Notes: generated from the sequence alone by a model not told the origin. A DNA stretch of 32,661 nt from Anaerolineales bacterium (GCA_016789345.1 JAEURG010000195.1:1-32661); one strand, 5' to 3'; positions 7,223 to 14,907 are shown, numbered from the stretch's first letter. Program-made: numbers and translations.

Positions 7223-8521
7223 ATGATATTTCAACGCATCATGCGCGGGGTAGAAGTGACCGTCATCCTTATCATCCTTGCATCGGTCACAGGCTATAGT
7301 AACCCATCATTGACCAATCCTATCGAAAAGATTCGCGCCTTCACACGCAATATTGAATTTGATTACGTCGAATGGATGATAGATGCCGCCATTCTCAAAG
7401 TGCAAGCCGCTTCAGTTAATTTACCTTATACATTAGACCGTATCACCCAAAAAAAAATTGTGGATGAATACCTAAGAACCACACAATTGATTTTAGAAAA
7501 AGAATATTTGCTCGCACAAATTTATGCCGACCCAAACGTCCAAGACAAAGAAACTTTTTCCGCCGACTTGCGCTCGGAGTTAAGTGAACTGTATCAGCGA
7601 CAGAATCAACTTGCCCCATTGGCTGAAGCGGTCTTACAAAGTCAAATTACAGAGGTGTTAGCAGAAATTGGTTTAACATCAGCAGGTCAGCCAACTCCGA
7701 ATGTTTGGTATCACTCCACACGTTTGCCATGGGCATTAATCGTCTCTCCGCGTGACCGTATTGAACAAACTGCAAACATCTCGCTCAACATGAATCTCAC
7801 TGTTGATGAACATGCAATTTTAGAATCAGATATTGATAACAATCTAAATTCATCATCATTGGTTGTGCCAATTGGCGGCGTAGGCGTGTACCCAACTATG
7901 GTTGCCCGCACAACAAATCTTGAATGGTTATTGAATACTATTGCGCACGAATGGATTCATAATTATTTGATGTTTGCACCATTGGGTTTGCAATATGGTG
8001 AATCACCAGAAACGCGCACGATTAATGAAACCACCGCTTCAATTGCTGGTGATGAGATTGGGCGACTCGTGCTAGAAAAATTTTATCCCGAAAGAATTTC
8101 CGCTTCAAACCCTGACTTACAATTGGTTGCTGTTTCATTCGATATCCCCAACCCCGGCGACATTCCCCGCCCCGTGTTCGACTTCCGCGCCCAAATGTAT
8201 GAGACACGCGTTACTGTTGATGCTTTGCTGGCCGAAGGGAAAATTGAAGAGGCAGAAACTTACATGGAAGAACGTCGTCAAGTGTTTTTACGGAATGGAT
8301 ACTTGCTTCGTAAAATTAATCAAGCCTATTTCGCATTTTATGGCGCGTATGCTGATACACCCGGCGGAGCCGCAGGCGAAGACCCAATTGGACCTGCTGT
8401 GCGTGCTTTGCGCGGACAAAGCAATTCGCTTGCCGATTTCGTCAAAACGATTAAGTGGATTACAACTTTAGAAGAATTACGAGAAGAATTAAATCTGGAA
8501 TCAGGGAGATTGCTCCCGTAA
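7223..8521 (+). CDS. membrane-anchored zincin-like putative metalloprotease
   Basis: A 432-aa protein with an N-terminal membrane segment (VEVTVILIILASVTGY, about 10-25) and a long extracytoplasmic part. HEWIH at 242-246 is an HEXXH zinc site. NET (E269) or DEIG (E278), 23-32 residues later, offers the third ligand in a way typical of gluzincins. About 150 helical residues rich in Leu and Gln precede the catalytic region. The tail contains an Ala/Gly/Pro patch (YADTPGGAAGEDP). I cannot name the peptidase family, and the substrate is unknown. It is probably expressed from its own leaderless promoter. The next gene, an extracytoplasmic folding enzyme, begins 43 nt downstream on the same strand. 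Confidence 0.85.
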   Translation: MIFQRIMRGVEVTVILIILASVTGYSNPSLTNPIEKIRAFTRNIEFDYVEWMIDAAILKVQAASVNLPYTLDRITQKKIVDEYLRTTQLILEKEYLLAQIYADPNVQDKETFSADLRSELSELYQRQNQLAPLAEAVLQSQITEVLAEIGLTSAGQPTPNVWYHSTRLPWALIVSPRDRIEQTANISLNMNLTVDEHAILESDIDNNLNSSSLVVPIGGVGVYPTMVARTTNLEWLLNTIAHEWIHNYLMFAPLGLQYGESPETRTINETTASIAGDEIGRLVLEKFYPERISASNPDLQLVAVSFDIPNPGDIPRPVFDFRAQMYETRVTVDALLAEGKIEEAETYMEERRQVFLRNGYLLRKINQAYFAFYGAYADTPGGAAGEDPIGPAVRALRGQSNSLADFVKTIKWITTLEELREELNLESGRLLP

Positions 8522-8564
8522 TTCGCCAGCAAGCTGGCTGACTCCAAATAAACATGGAAAACAA

Positions 8565-9806
8565 ATGAAAAGAATTATCTATCTTTCTACCTTCCTAACA
8601 ATTGGCATACTTTTTCTATTGGCATGTTCTGCACAAACACAAGCAACACCAACTGCTGAAGTTCCAATTATGCTCACGCCTATCGTCATCCCAGATACAC
8701 CTACACCGACATTCACTTGCACAAAATTAGATGTTGCTCCAACATCTACACCCAATGCGGCAAATTTATTCCCGCCAGTCAGTGGCACGGATTATACGCT
8801 TGGACCTGCTGACGCATCTGTGACATTAATCCAATATTGTGATTTTCAATCGCAGGGCTGTTTAGCCATGTCTCGCATTGTGGTGGAGTTGATGAGAAAT
8901 CATAGTGACTTACGCTTTGTATTTCGTCCGCTTCCTTTAAGTAACATCTTGGATAAATCAGATGCCTCTGTGCTTGCCGCATTCGCCGCAGGTGAGCAAG
9001 GCAAATTTTGGGAAATGTATGATTTACTATTTGTCAGATATATCGAATGGGTAAACTTAACGCCAAATCAATTTCAGGCGTGGATATTAAGAGAAGCAAT
9101 AAGCGCAGGCATAGACGCAAATCAACTTGAAGCGGATATGAAGGCTGAGGAAACAGCAACCAAGTTAGCGTCTAGTATTGAAGCGGCGAAGCAGTTAAAC
9201 ATCGCGGCGGTTCCGTTAATCCTCATCAATGGCACTCAATTTTATTTGTTAGATTATCAAAACATCAGCGATACGATTGGTATTATTGCATTAGGTGAAA
9301 AACAATTTACCGAATGCCCGCCATTTGCGATTGATACAAGTAAAACATATATTGCCACGCTTGAAACTGAAAAAGGAAATATTGTGATTCAATTGTTTGC
9401 CGATAAAGCGCCATTGGCGGTGAATTCATTTGTGTTTCTGGCGCATGAAGGTTGGTATGATCGCGTCACGTTTCATCGTGTTATCCCTGGCTTTGTTGCA
9501 CAAGCAGGCGACCCAAGCGGAACAGGTAGGGGAAACCCAGGTTATTTTTTCAAAACAGAAGTGAGTGATTTGTTGTTTACAAAACCTGGTTTGGTGGGTA
9601 TGGCAAATTCAGGACCTGATACAAACGGAAGTCAATTTTTTATCACGTTTGCGCCAGCCAATCACTTGAACGGCGCTTATACAATTTTTGGTCAAGTAAT
9701 TAAAGGCTTGGATGTTGCCGAAAAATTAACCCCGCGTGACCCCGCTCAATTTGGCACACTTGCCCCCGGCGATATGATTATTAAAGTAACGATTGAAGAA
9801 AAATAA
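8565..9806 (+). CDS. lipoprotein fusing a DsbA-like thioredoxin fold to a cyclophilin
   Basis: A 413-aa lipoprotein with lipobox LLAC (Cys21) and a Thr/Pro linker to about residue 75. A DsbA-like domain covers about 75-245 (DASVTLIQYCDF; cis-Pro at AAVP, 216-217; helical insert between). The usual CPxC active site reads SQGC at 96-99, so the first cysteine is replaced by Ser; Cys92 lies four residues earlier. From about 260 to the end is a cyclophilin-type peptidyl-prolyl isomerase with FHRVIPGF (303-310), Q313 and NGSQFF (354-359), all expected active-site residues. Both domains would act outside the membrane on folding of exported proteins. The stop overlaps the next start as TAATG, so expression is coupled to the PrsW-like gene. 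Confidence 0.93.
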   Translation: MKRIIYLSTFLTIGILFLLACSAQTQATPTAEVPIMLTPIVIPDTPTPTFTCTKLDVAPTSTPNAANLFPPVSGTDYTLGPADASVTLIQYCDFQSQGCLAMSRIVVELMRNHSDLRFVFRPLPLSNILDKSDASVLAAFAAGEQGKFWEMYDLLFVRYIEWVNLTPNQFQAWILREAISAGIDANQLEADMKAEETATKLASSIEAAKQLNIAAVPLILINGTQFYLLDYQNISDTIGIIALGEKQFTECPPFAIDTSKTYIATLETEKGNIVIQLFADKAPLAVNSFVFLAHEGWYDRVTFHRVIPGFVAQAGDPSGTGRGNPGYFFKTEVSDLLFTKPGLVGMANSGPDTNGSQFFITFAPANHLNGAYTIFGQVIKGLDVAEKLTPRDPAQFGTLAPGDMIIKVTIEEK

Positions 9807-10999
9807 TGCAAAATAAAACTCACTATCCTTCTACTTTTACATTTATTACATTGGCTTTAAGTATTTTGTTTTTGCTTGTAGCAATTGTCATATTTGCAAT
9901 TGGCTCATTGTTGAGTTTGTTCCGCCAAACAAACGATGCGGCAGGGCAGATGATTACGGCATTTGCCTTTGGCTTTGTGTGCTTGCTGATTATGTTATGT
10001 GCATGGTTTGTGCTAGAAAAAGTAAGAAACAAAGAATCAGCCGATGCGCCATTTGTATTTCCGTTTTCAAATTGGCAAATCCTCGTTGCATTTGGTATTG
10101 TGATAATTTCTATTGGAATTGGCACCACTGTCTCATTTGTTGAAAATCAAATTTTGAGTTGGTTCCTGTTACCTTTTTTGACTATCCTAGTGATTGTGCC
10201 ACCTGTTTGGCTGATATTCGGACTCGGCTCACACGGACTTGAACTTGGTGCGCGTTGGCGATTTTTTTCTGTCTTCGGCATCGGCATGACGCTTGCGCCG
10301 TTGATTATGATTATTTTAGAAATACTTGTTTTGTTTTTTGGGATTTTTATCGGCGCAGTATATATTGGGGTAAGCCAACCTGAGTTATTTGCTGAAATCA
10401 AATTTGTTGCAGACCAACTTTCAGTTGTCACCAATGAAGAAGCAATGATAAATCTACTTGCGCCTTATCTTGCCAATACAACATTAATTATGATTGGTAT
10501 TGGTTATATTGCCGTAATTGTCCCATTAATTGAAGAATTATTCAAACCACTAGGCGTGTGGTTATTTGGTTTTCAAATTGAAAGCCCCGCACAAGGCTTT
10601 ACGCTTGGATTATTAAGCGGCGCGGCGTTTGCATTGTTTGAAAGCCTTAATGCCAGTGCTGATGGCTCAATAAGTTGGGGAGCGATTGTTACAGCCCGTG
10701 CTGGCACAAGTTTGTTACACATGACTGCTTCAGGAATTATGGGTTGGGGAATCGTCTCCGCTTTCAAAGAAAAAAAATATGGCAGGTTATTTGGTGCCTA
10801 TCTCGCCGCCGTATTAATTCATGGCGTTTGGAATGCTTCCGCCGCAGGGGCGGGCATCTCTGCCATTGGCGAATCAATTGGCAGACCAGAATGGTTATAT
10901 ACATTCACGCCTGCTTTGGTGTGTGGGTTGTTAGTCTTAGCAATTGGTATGTTTGCCGTGTTGATTGCATCGAATAGAAAATTGAGAGAACAAAAGTAG
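9806..10999 (+). CDS. PrsW-family intramembrane protease
   Basis: A 397-aa protein with about nine to ten hydrophobic segments. The PrsW (M82) signature motifs are present: EELFK at 243-247 (EExxK), GAAFALFES with E279, LLHMTA with H305, and LIHGVWNA with H339. Family members cut membrane-bound substrates such as anti-sigma factors. No sigma or anti-sigma gene is visible nearby. An extra N-terminal block of about four helices (1-165) comes before the protease core. The ATG shares its A with the TAA of the fusion lipoprotein. The stop lies inside a repeat hairpin. Confidence 0.88.
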   Translation: MQNKTHYPSTFTFITLALSILFLLVAIVIFAIGSLLSLFRQTNDAAGQMITAFAFGFVCLLIMLCAWFVLEKVRNKESADAPFVFPFSNWQILVAFGIVIISIGIGTTVSFVENQILSWFLLPFLTILVIVPPVWLIFGLGSHGLELGARWRFFSVFGIGMTLAPLIMIILEILVLFFGIFIGAVYIGVSQPELFAEIKFVADQLSVVTNEEAMINLLAPYLANTTLIMIGIGYIAVIVPLIEELFKPLGVWLFGFQIESPAQGFTLGLLSGAAFALFESLNASADGSISWGAIVTARAGTSLLHMTASGIMGWGIVSAFKEKKYGRLFGAYLAAVLIHGVWNASAAGAGISAIGESIGRPEWLYTFTPALVCGLLVLAIGMFAVLIASNRKLREQK

Positions 11000-11055
11000 G
11001 GACACAGCGAAGCAGTAAATCGTCAAAATCATAAACAAACTCGCTGTGTCCTTAC
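10996..11055. repeat. GTAGGGACACAGCGA hairpin repeat
   Basis: A 15-nt stem with one G-T wobble (GTAGGGACACAGCGA with TCGCTGTGTCCTTAC) encloses a 30-nt loop containing GTCAAAATCATAA. It is the sister copy of 6669-6720. The stop codon TAG of the PrsW-like gene forms its first bases, so it may also end that transcript. Confidence 0.75.
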
Positions 11056-11079
11056 AAAGAGATTCAACAAATAAAAGAG

Positions 11080-11085
11080 TAAAAT
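11080..11085 (+). promoter_or_regulatory. -10 box TAAAAT before trmI, leaderless start
   Basis: TAAAAT lies 7 nt before the ATG at 11093, and no ribosome-binding sequence fits between them. This is the same arrangement as at 7210 and 19765. Confidence 0.5.
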
Positions 11086-11092
11086 TTCATCT

Positions 11093-11932
11093 ATGAAATA
11101 TGAATCCACTGCCCGCGAAGGTGACTTAATCCAACTTGTTGGGTTGACCCACAAACATTTTATTTTTATCCTCAAATCTGGCGAGGAATTTCACAGCCAT
11201 CGTGGCATTGTCAAACATGATGATTTAATTGGTAAGACTTGGGGTGAACAAGTGTTTAGTCACACCAACGCGCCGTTTTTTATCCTACAACCCTCATTAG
11301 CAGATATATTAAACGACATTCCACGCAGTACGCAAATTTTATATCCCAAAGATATTGGTTACATCATCATTCAAATGGATATTACGCCCGGCAAAAAAGT
11401 GATGGAAGCAGGCACAGGTTCAGGGTCAATGACGACTGCCTTAGCCACAGCCGTTGGTGAAACGGGTAAAGTCATTTCTTATGAACAAAAATTAGATTTT
11501 CAAAACCTTGCGAAAAAGAATTTAGAAAGATTGGGTCTCGCTTCGCGCGTGGATTTCAAATTGCGTGATATTGCTGAAGGCTTCGACGAAACTGACGCAG
11601 ATGCTTTCTTTCTTGATGTGCAAAACCCGCATGATTACATCGAACAAGTGCGAAACGCATTAAAACCTGGTGGATTCTTTTGCACCTTAGTACCAACCTT
11701 CAATCAAGTAGAAAAAATGTTAAGTGCTTTACGAAAAACACAATTCGCCTTTGTAGAAGTATGCGAATTGTTATTGCGACATTACAAAACCAATCCAAGC
11801 CGCATTCGCCCAGCGGATAGAATGGTGGCGCACACTGGCTTTTTGATATTCGCCCGAAAAATGATTCCCAGCACAGACCCGCGTGGTGAAACCTTAGCCA
11901 AAGAAGTCATCGGCATTGAAGATGAAATATAA
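11093..11932 (+). CDS. trmI: tRNA (adenine-58-N1)-methyltransferase TrmI
   Basis: A 279-aa class I SAM methyltransferase that makes m1A58 in the T-loop of tRNAs. A small N-terminal beta domain (GDLIQLVGLTHKHFIF) is followed by the family's PSLADILNDIPRSTQILYPKDIGYI block, then the SAM site EAGTGSGSMT at about 105-114, an acidic end of strand 2 (SYEQK) and DAFFLDVQNPHDYI with motif IV. The length matches TrmI of Thermus and actinobacteria. The stop codon overlaps the left end of a 36-nt palindrome. It acts in the cytoplasm as a homotetramer in characterised relatives. Confidence 0.95.
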   Translation: MKYESTAREGDLIQLVGLTHKHFIFILKSGEEFHSHRGIVKHDDLIGKTWGEQVFSHTNAPFFILQPSLADILNDIPRSTQILYPKDIGYIIIQMDITPGKKVMEAGTGSGSMTTALATAVGETGKVISYEQKLDFQNLAKKNLERLGLASRVDFKLRDIAEGFDETDADAFFLDVQNPHDYIEQVRNALKPGGFFCTLVPTFNQVEKMLSALRKTQFAFVEVCELLLRHYKTNPSRIRPADRMVAHTGFLIFARKMIPSTDPRGETLAKEVIGIEDEI

Positions 11933-11967
11933 ATTGTAGGGGCACGATATATCGTGCCCCTACAATT
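11932..11967. repeat. 36-nt perfect palindrome, GTAGGGGCAC type
   Basis: AATTGTAGGGGCACGATA is followed at once by its exact reverse complement. The outer arm TTGTAGGGGC is shared with the palindrome at 13567-13602, while the inner bases differ in both arms. It lies between trmI and the Nudix gene. Its right end, TACAAT (11961-11966), is a passable -10 box about 11 nt before the next ATG. Confidence 0.85.
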
Positions 11968-11977
11968 AAATAAAACT

Positions 11978-12577
11978 ATGTCTACAATTACTCTTGATTT
12001 CATCACCCAAAAACTTTCCGAAGCGCAACAAAACGCCGTCAGCACAGATGGATATGCCGAAATCGAGATTCAAGCATCCACCAAGCTAAGAAGCGCGGCA
12101 GTTTTACTTCCATTAACATATTTTCAAAACGAATGGCATATCTTGTTTACACGCCGCACGGATAAAGTCGAATCACATAAAGGGCAGGTCTCTTTTCCCG
12201 GCGGCGCCAGTGACGATGGCGAAACATCGGAACAAACTGCATTGAGAGAGACGCACGAAGAAATTGGCATGAATCCCAATGATATAAATATTATCGGGCG
12301 GTTGAGCAACATGATTACGATTAGTAAATATCGTGTTAGCCCGATGGTTGGCGTGATACCTTTTCCGTATGCCTTCAAAATTCAAAATGCCGAAGTAGCG
12401 CGCGTGTTTACAATTCCATTGTTATGGCTGGCAGAAAGAAACAATTATTGGGAGTTTTCAATCGGAGACTCGAATCGTTCTGTGATTGCCTATCACCCTT
12501 ACGATGGTGAATTGCTGTGGGGCGCAACGGCTAGAATGACGGTGAATTTTTTGAAGACATTAGAGTTAATCGTTTAA
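11978..12577 (+). CDS. Nudix hydrolase, CoA-pyrophosphatase (NudL/CoAse) type
   Basis: A 199-aa protein from the ATG at 11978. An in-frame GTG at 11954 lies inside the palindrome and is rejected. The segment FTRRTDKVESHKGQVSFPGG is the UPF0035/CoAse signature. It runs into a complete Nudix box (G-x5-E-x7-RETHEEIGM, about 81-103) whose Glu residues bind the metal. Relatives split CoA and its derivatives to phosphopantetheine and 3',5'-ADP. No ribosome site is evident before the start, and the palindrome end may provide the promoter. The gene is followed by repeat debris and the rplY terminator. Confidence 0.9.
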   Translation: MSTITLDFITQKLSEAQQNAVSTDGYAEIEIQASTKLRSAAVLLPLTYFQNEWHILFTRRTDKVESHKGQVSFPGGASDDGETSEQTALRETHEEIGMNPNDINIIGRLSNMITISKYRVSPMVGVIPFPYAFKIQNAEVARVFTIPLLWLAERNNYWEFSIGDSNRSVIAYHPYDGELLWGATARMTVNFLKTLELIV

Positions 12578-12581
12578 TCCG

Positions 12582-12679
12582 TTGGTCGAGTGGGACGAAG
12601 TCCGTATTGAGACCAAGCGAAGCGCCTCCGCCACTTCGTGGCGAGATTCTTCGGTCGCTTTGCTCCCTCAGAATGACAT
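12582..12679. repeat. TTGGTCGAG...GACCAA palindrome plus degenerate repeat tail
   Basis: TTGGTCGAGTGGGAC/GTCCGTATTGAGACCAA forms a hairpin at 12582-12616 with loop GAA. It matches GGTCGAGTG..CGAAG..CGTATCGAGACCAAG at about 23091-23124. The tail up to CTCAGAATGACAT (about 12617-12679) recalls the right end of the GTCATTGCGAG element at 21342. Such composite repeats are noncoding. Confidence 0.65.
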
Positions 12680-12692
12680 GTACCTTAAACAA

Positions 12693-12722
12693 AAAATCCG
12701 CCATGTTGCCATGACGGATTTT
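12693..12722 (-). terminator. Rho-independent terminator of rplY
   Basis: On the minus strand AAAATCCGTCATG pairs with CATGGCGGATTTT (13 bp, one G-U pair) around a GCAA tetraloop and runs into TTTTTTGTTT. It lies 18 nt past the rplY stop. The stem would also stop plus-strand transcripts from the Nudix gene. Confidence 0.9.
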
Positions 12723-12740
12723 CTTTTGCATAAACAAGGC

Positions 12741-13406
12741 TTACTTCTTCTCTTCGCCTTCTTCGTCTTTCTTGCCACGTTCCACACTGAGTTCTGGAGC
12801 GGCGGGTTCTGCGCCCGGTACTGCCGCAACAGCATCTGTTTCTTCGTCTTTGGTGAGTGTCACCACTGCCACCATTTCATCGGGGTCGTTTAGCACAACC
12901 ACTTTGTCAGTGAGCGCCGTATCTACATCACGCACGCGGATGCCATCACCGATTTGTTTCAAGACCGAAATATCAATGTCAATGCGTTCGGGTAAGTCAG
13001 TTGGCAAACATTCCACTTCGAGTTGTTCGAGGTTATGCACCAACACGCCGTTATAGTCTTTGACCGCTGGCGAAACACCCACATAATGCAAACCAACCAT
13101 CGTGCGGATTTTTTCGTTCAAATCCACTGCCAGAAAATCTACATGCGTTAACACACCTTTGATGTAATCACGTTGGCGGTCGCGCACCAGAGCAGGATAA
13201 TCTTTACCGTCTAAGTTAATCGTCACCAAACTAGATGAGGTTAACTTGGTCATTGCCAAGCCTGTGCTATGCGCTTCAAGCGAGATTGCAATGGGTTCTA
13301 CATGGCGACCGTAGATTACGCCTGGAAGTTTTCCTTCACGCCTTAAGGCTTTGACCTGCTTCCCCACTACGCTTCTTTTTTCTGCTTGCAATACTACCTT
13401 TTCCAT
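12741..13406 (-). CDS. rplY: 50S ribosomal protein L25, CTC/TL5 type
   Basis: A 221-aa protein that binds 5S rRNA in the large subunit. The N-terminal L25 domain (about 1-90) has VGKQVKALRREGKLPGVIYG and DFLAVDLNEKI. The C-terminal beta domain of TL5/CTC proteins follows (about 95-185, QLEVECLPTDLPERIDIDIS). The end is a highly charged tail, RGKKDEEGEEKK. GAGGAG lies 9 nt before the ATG. It is a stand-alone gene with its own terminator; the peptidyl-tRNA hydrolase gene (pth) often found beside it is absent here. Confidence 0.96.
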   Translation of the reverse strand: MEKVVLQAEKRSVVGKQVKALRREGKLPGVIYGRHVEPIAISLEAHSTGLAMTKLTSSSLVTINLDGKDYPALVRDRQRDYIKGVLTHVDFLAVDLNEKIRTMVGLHYVGVSPAVKDYNGVLVHNLEQLEVECLPTDLPERIDIDISVLKQIGDGIRVRDVDTALTDKVVVLNDPDEMVAVVTLTKDEETDAVAAVPGAEPAAPELSVERGKKDEEGEEKK

Positions 13407-13566
13407 CTTACTTTGCTCCTCGGGCGCCTCTCACACGAACCAAATCGGTCGCATTACCTTCACCCTATGAATATATTTGATGTCTTTACACAAAACTCGC
13501 CTCCACACGGAGGCGATGCTTGACATCGAAGGGTATTTTATTCGCTCATCCTCATTTCGTCAATAT

Positions 13567-13602
13567 GCTTGTAGGGGCGAGGCATGCCTCGCCCCTACAA
13601 GC
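13567..13602. repeat. 36-nt perfect palindrome, GTAGGGGCGAGG type
   Basis: GCTTGTAGGGGCGAGGCA meets its exact reverse complement with no loop. It shares TTGTAGGGGC with 11932-11967. It lies 14 nt beyond the stop of the PaiB-like gene, in the 209-nt gap before rplY. Very similar sequences are familiar as interspersed repeats in Anaerolineae and cyanobacteria. Confidence 0.85.
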
Positions 13603-13615
13603 CACCATCCACCGT

Positions 13616-14221
13616 CTACCGTCTCCCCTTCATCTCCTCCGCCACCTTCGCCGAATCCGAATCTCCTCGCTTTTCCAATTCAGCCACAATGTTTTGATAG
13701 GACTCATCATCACGGTTTTGACTTAATTTATACGCCGCATCTATCTTGGTGACTTGTACCTCAAAGCCTGCTACGCCTTTCATTTCTTTACGCACAAAGT
13801 CTTCGGGCAGACTCTCCAGCGAGTAGCCTGTTTGGGATTCATGATTCTGTACCAGTCGAGAAAGAAGCGCGTGTACTTCATCACCTGCTAGCATTTTGAT
13901 TTTCCCATAGACGTGTACCATCATGTAATTCCACGTCGGCACATTGACCTGGTTGTACCAACGCGGCGAGATGTAGGTGTGTGCGCCTTGAAAAATGAGC
14001 AAGACTTCTTGTTCGCCGAAACTTTTCCATTGCGGATTCGCTTTACTCATGTGACCATAAATTTTCAGCGAGCCGTCTTCGTTTTCAATTGTCTCAACAG
14101 GTGTGTGCGTGGCGATGATTTTTTCACCATCATGCGAGACGATGGCAGGGAAGTTGTTTTGCTTTAGAAATTGGATGATTTTCGTTTTATCTTCTTCGCG
14201 GTAATATTTGGGGATGTGCAT
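13616..14221 (-). CDS. PaiB-family FMN-binding protein
   Basis: A 201-aa protein of the PaiB/FMN-binding split-barrel family. Its start MHIPKYYREEDKTKIIQFLKQ and the later ATHTPVE, GHMSKANPQWK and HTYISPRWYNQVNVPTWNYM blocks are characteristic. Bacillus PaiB is described as a negative regulator of sporulation and protease genes, but many members are uncharacterised and may simply bind flavin. The length is normal. CAGGAG lies 10 nt before the ATG. It stands alone, divergent from the HU-like gene. Confidence 0.92.
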   Translation of the reverse strand: MHIPKYYREEDKTKIIQFLKQNNFPAIVSHDGEKIIATHTPVETIENEDGSLKIYGHMSKANPQWKSFGEQEVLLIFQGAHTYISPRWYNQVNVPTWNYMMVHVYGKIKMLAGDEVHALLSRLVQNHESQTGYSLESLPEDFVRKEMKGVAGFEVQVTKIDAAYKLSQNRDDESYQNIVAELEKRGDSDSAKVAEEMKGRR

Positions 14222-14276
14222 TGAGTAAACTCCTGAAAGGTTGAGTAATTCTACTGTATTCGTTTTAGGAAACCTC

Positions 14277-14304
14277 TTGATTTTTTTTATTTCTTGGCTA
14301 TACT
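14277..14304 (+). promoter_or_regulatory. promoter of the HU-like gene
   Basis: TTGATT (14277-14282) and TATACT (14299-14304) are 16 nt apart, close to a consensus sigma-70 promoter. Transcription should begin near 14311, giving a leader of about 80 nt. Confidence 0.7.
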
Positions 14305-14314
14305 ATTTATTAAC

Positions 14315-14354
14315 GTGGGGGAAAAACCCGTTGCAGAAAACAATAAGCCCCCAC
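14315..14354 (+). promoter_or_regulatory. stem-loop at the 5' end of the HU-like mRNA
   Basis: GTGGGGG (14315-14321) can pair with CCCCCAC (14348-14354) around a 26-nt loop. The G tract could instead pair with the nearby ACCC after GGGGGAAAAACCC. The stem begins a few bases after the predicted transcription start, so it may protect or control the message. No known riboswitch class is recognised. Confidence 0.5.
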
Positions 14355-14392
14355 AACCCACCCATATTTTTCATTTGTAATAGGAGGCTGAA

Positions 14393-14773
14393 ATGACTGT
14401 GAAATACAATGTTGTGGAACGGGGCAACCCATCGAACCCAGGTGCCCCAAAGAAGTTTTACCCATCTATCAGTTCTAGCGGACGGAAGACTTTGCGCCAG
14501 TTGGCAGGGCGCATTTCTGAAATTTCGACCGTTTCGAGTACGGATACGATGGCGGTGCTTGAAGCGTTATTGACGGTTATCCCGCAAGAGTTGGCTTCGG
14601 GCAATATTGTGGAGTTGGGCGATTTTGGTAATTTTTGGCTGAAAGCCAACGCCGATGGCGTAGATGATGAGAATAATGTACGCGCTACTCAAATTACCAC
14701 CTTACTGCCACGCTTTAATGCAGGTAAAGAGTTTAAGAAAGTGCTGGCTACGGTTGAGTTTGAAAAAGCCTAG
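14393..14773 (+). CDS. HU-related DNA-binding protein (HU-HIG type)
   Basis: A 126-aa member of the HU/IHF superfamily in the longer branch annotated as 'DNA-binding protein, histone-like' (TIGR01201). It opens MTVKYNVVERGNPSNPGAPK, a hallmark of that branch. Then come the helical dimer part (TLRQLAGRISEISTVSS, DTMAVLEALLTVIPQEL) and the beta-arm region (GNIVELGDFGNFWLKANADG...TQITTLLPRFNAGKEFKKVL). AGGAGG lies 5 nt before the ATG. From general knowledge this branch is abundant in Bacteroidetes, so presence here suggests transfer. It has a strong promoter and a structured leader, and is followed at once by the first GTGACAGTCAC palindrome. Confidence 0.93.
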   Translation: MTVKYNVVERGNPSNPGAPKKFYPSISSSGRKTLRQLAGRISEISTVSSTDTMAVLEALLTVIPQELASGNIVELGDFGNFWLKANADGVDDENNVRATQITTLLPRFNAGKEFKKVLATVEFEKA

Positions 14774-14791
14774 TTGAACAAAGTTGGACAC

Positions 14792-14822
14792 AGTGACAGT
14801 CACCTTTAAGGTGACTGTCACT
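14792..14822. repeat. nested palindrome (GTGACAGTCAC family), copy 1
   Basis: AGTGACAGTCACCTT-t-AAGGTGACTGTCACT forms a 15-bp perfect stem. It begins 19 nt after the HU-like stop and is followed by an A run, so it may also act as a terminator. Each arm contains the 11-mer GTGACAGTCAC (or its complement), itself a palindrome. Confidence 0.9.
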
Positions 14823-14830
14823 TAAAAAAA

Positions 14831-14896
14831 CCTTCCTAGAGAGGTTTGTAATCCTTCCTAGGAAGGTTTGTAATTCTCCCTAGAGAGGTTTTAAAT
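14831..14896. repeat. three tandem 22-bp repeats
   Basis: The units start at 14831, 14853 and 14875. Each has the pattern CCTTCCTAGRRAGGTTTGTAAT with a few changes in unit 3, and a fourth partial unit follows. The middle unit is palindromic through CCTTCCTAGGAAGG. No coding potential was seen. The array sits between two GTGACAGTCAC palindromes. Confidence 0.8.
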
Positions 14897-14907
14897 CCTC
14901 CCTGCCA

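Noticed and set aside
11954-11977. Upstream GTG start for the Nudix gene
   Set aside because: It lies inside the 36-nt palindrome and adds residues foreign to the family; ATG 11978 is preferred.
12582-12893. 103-codon plus-strand frame across 12582-12893
   Set aside because: It runs through repeat debris and the terminator and is antisense to the end of rplY.
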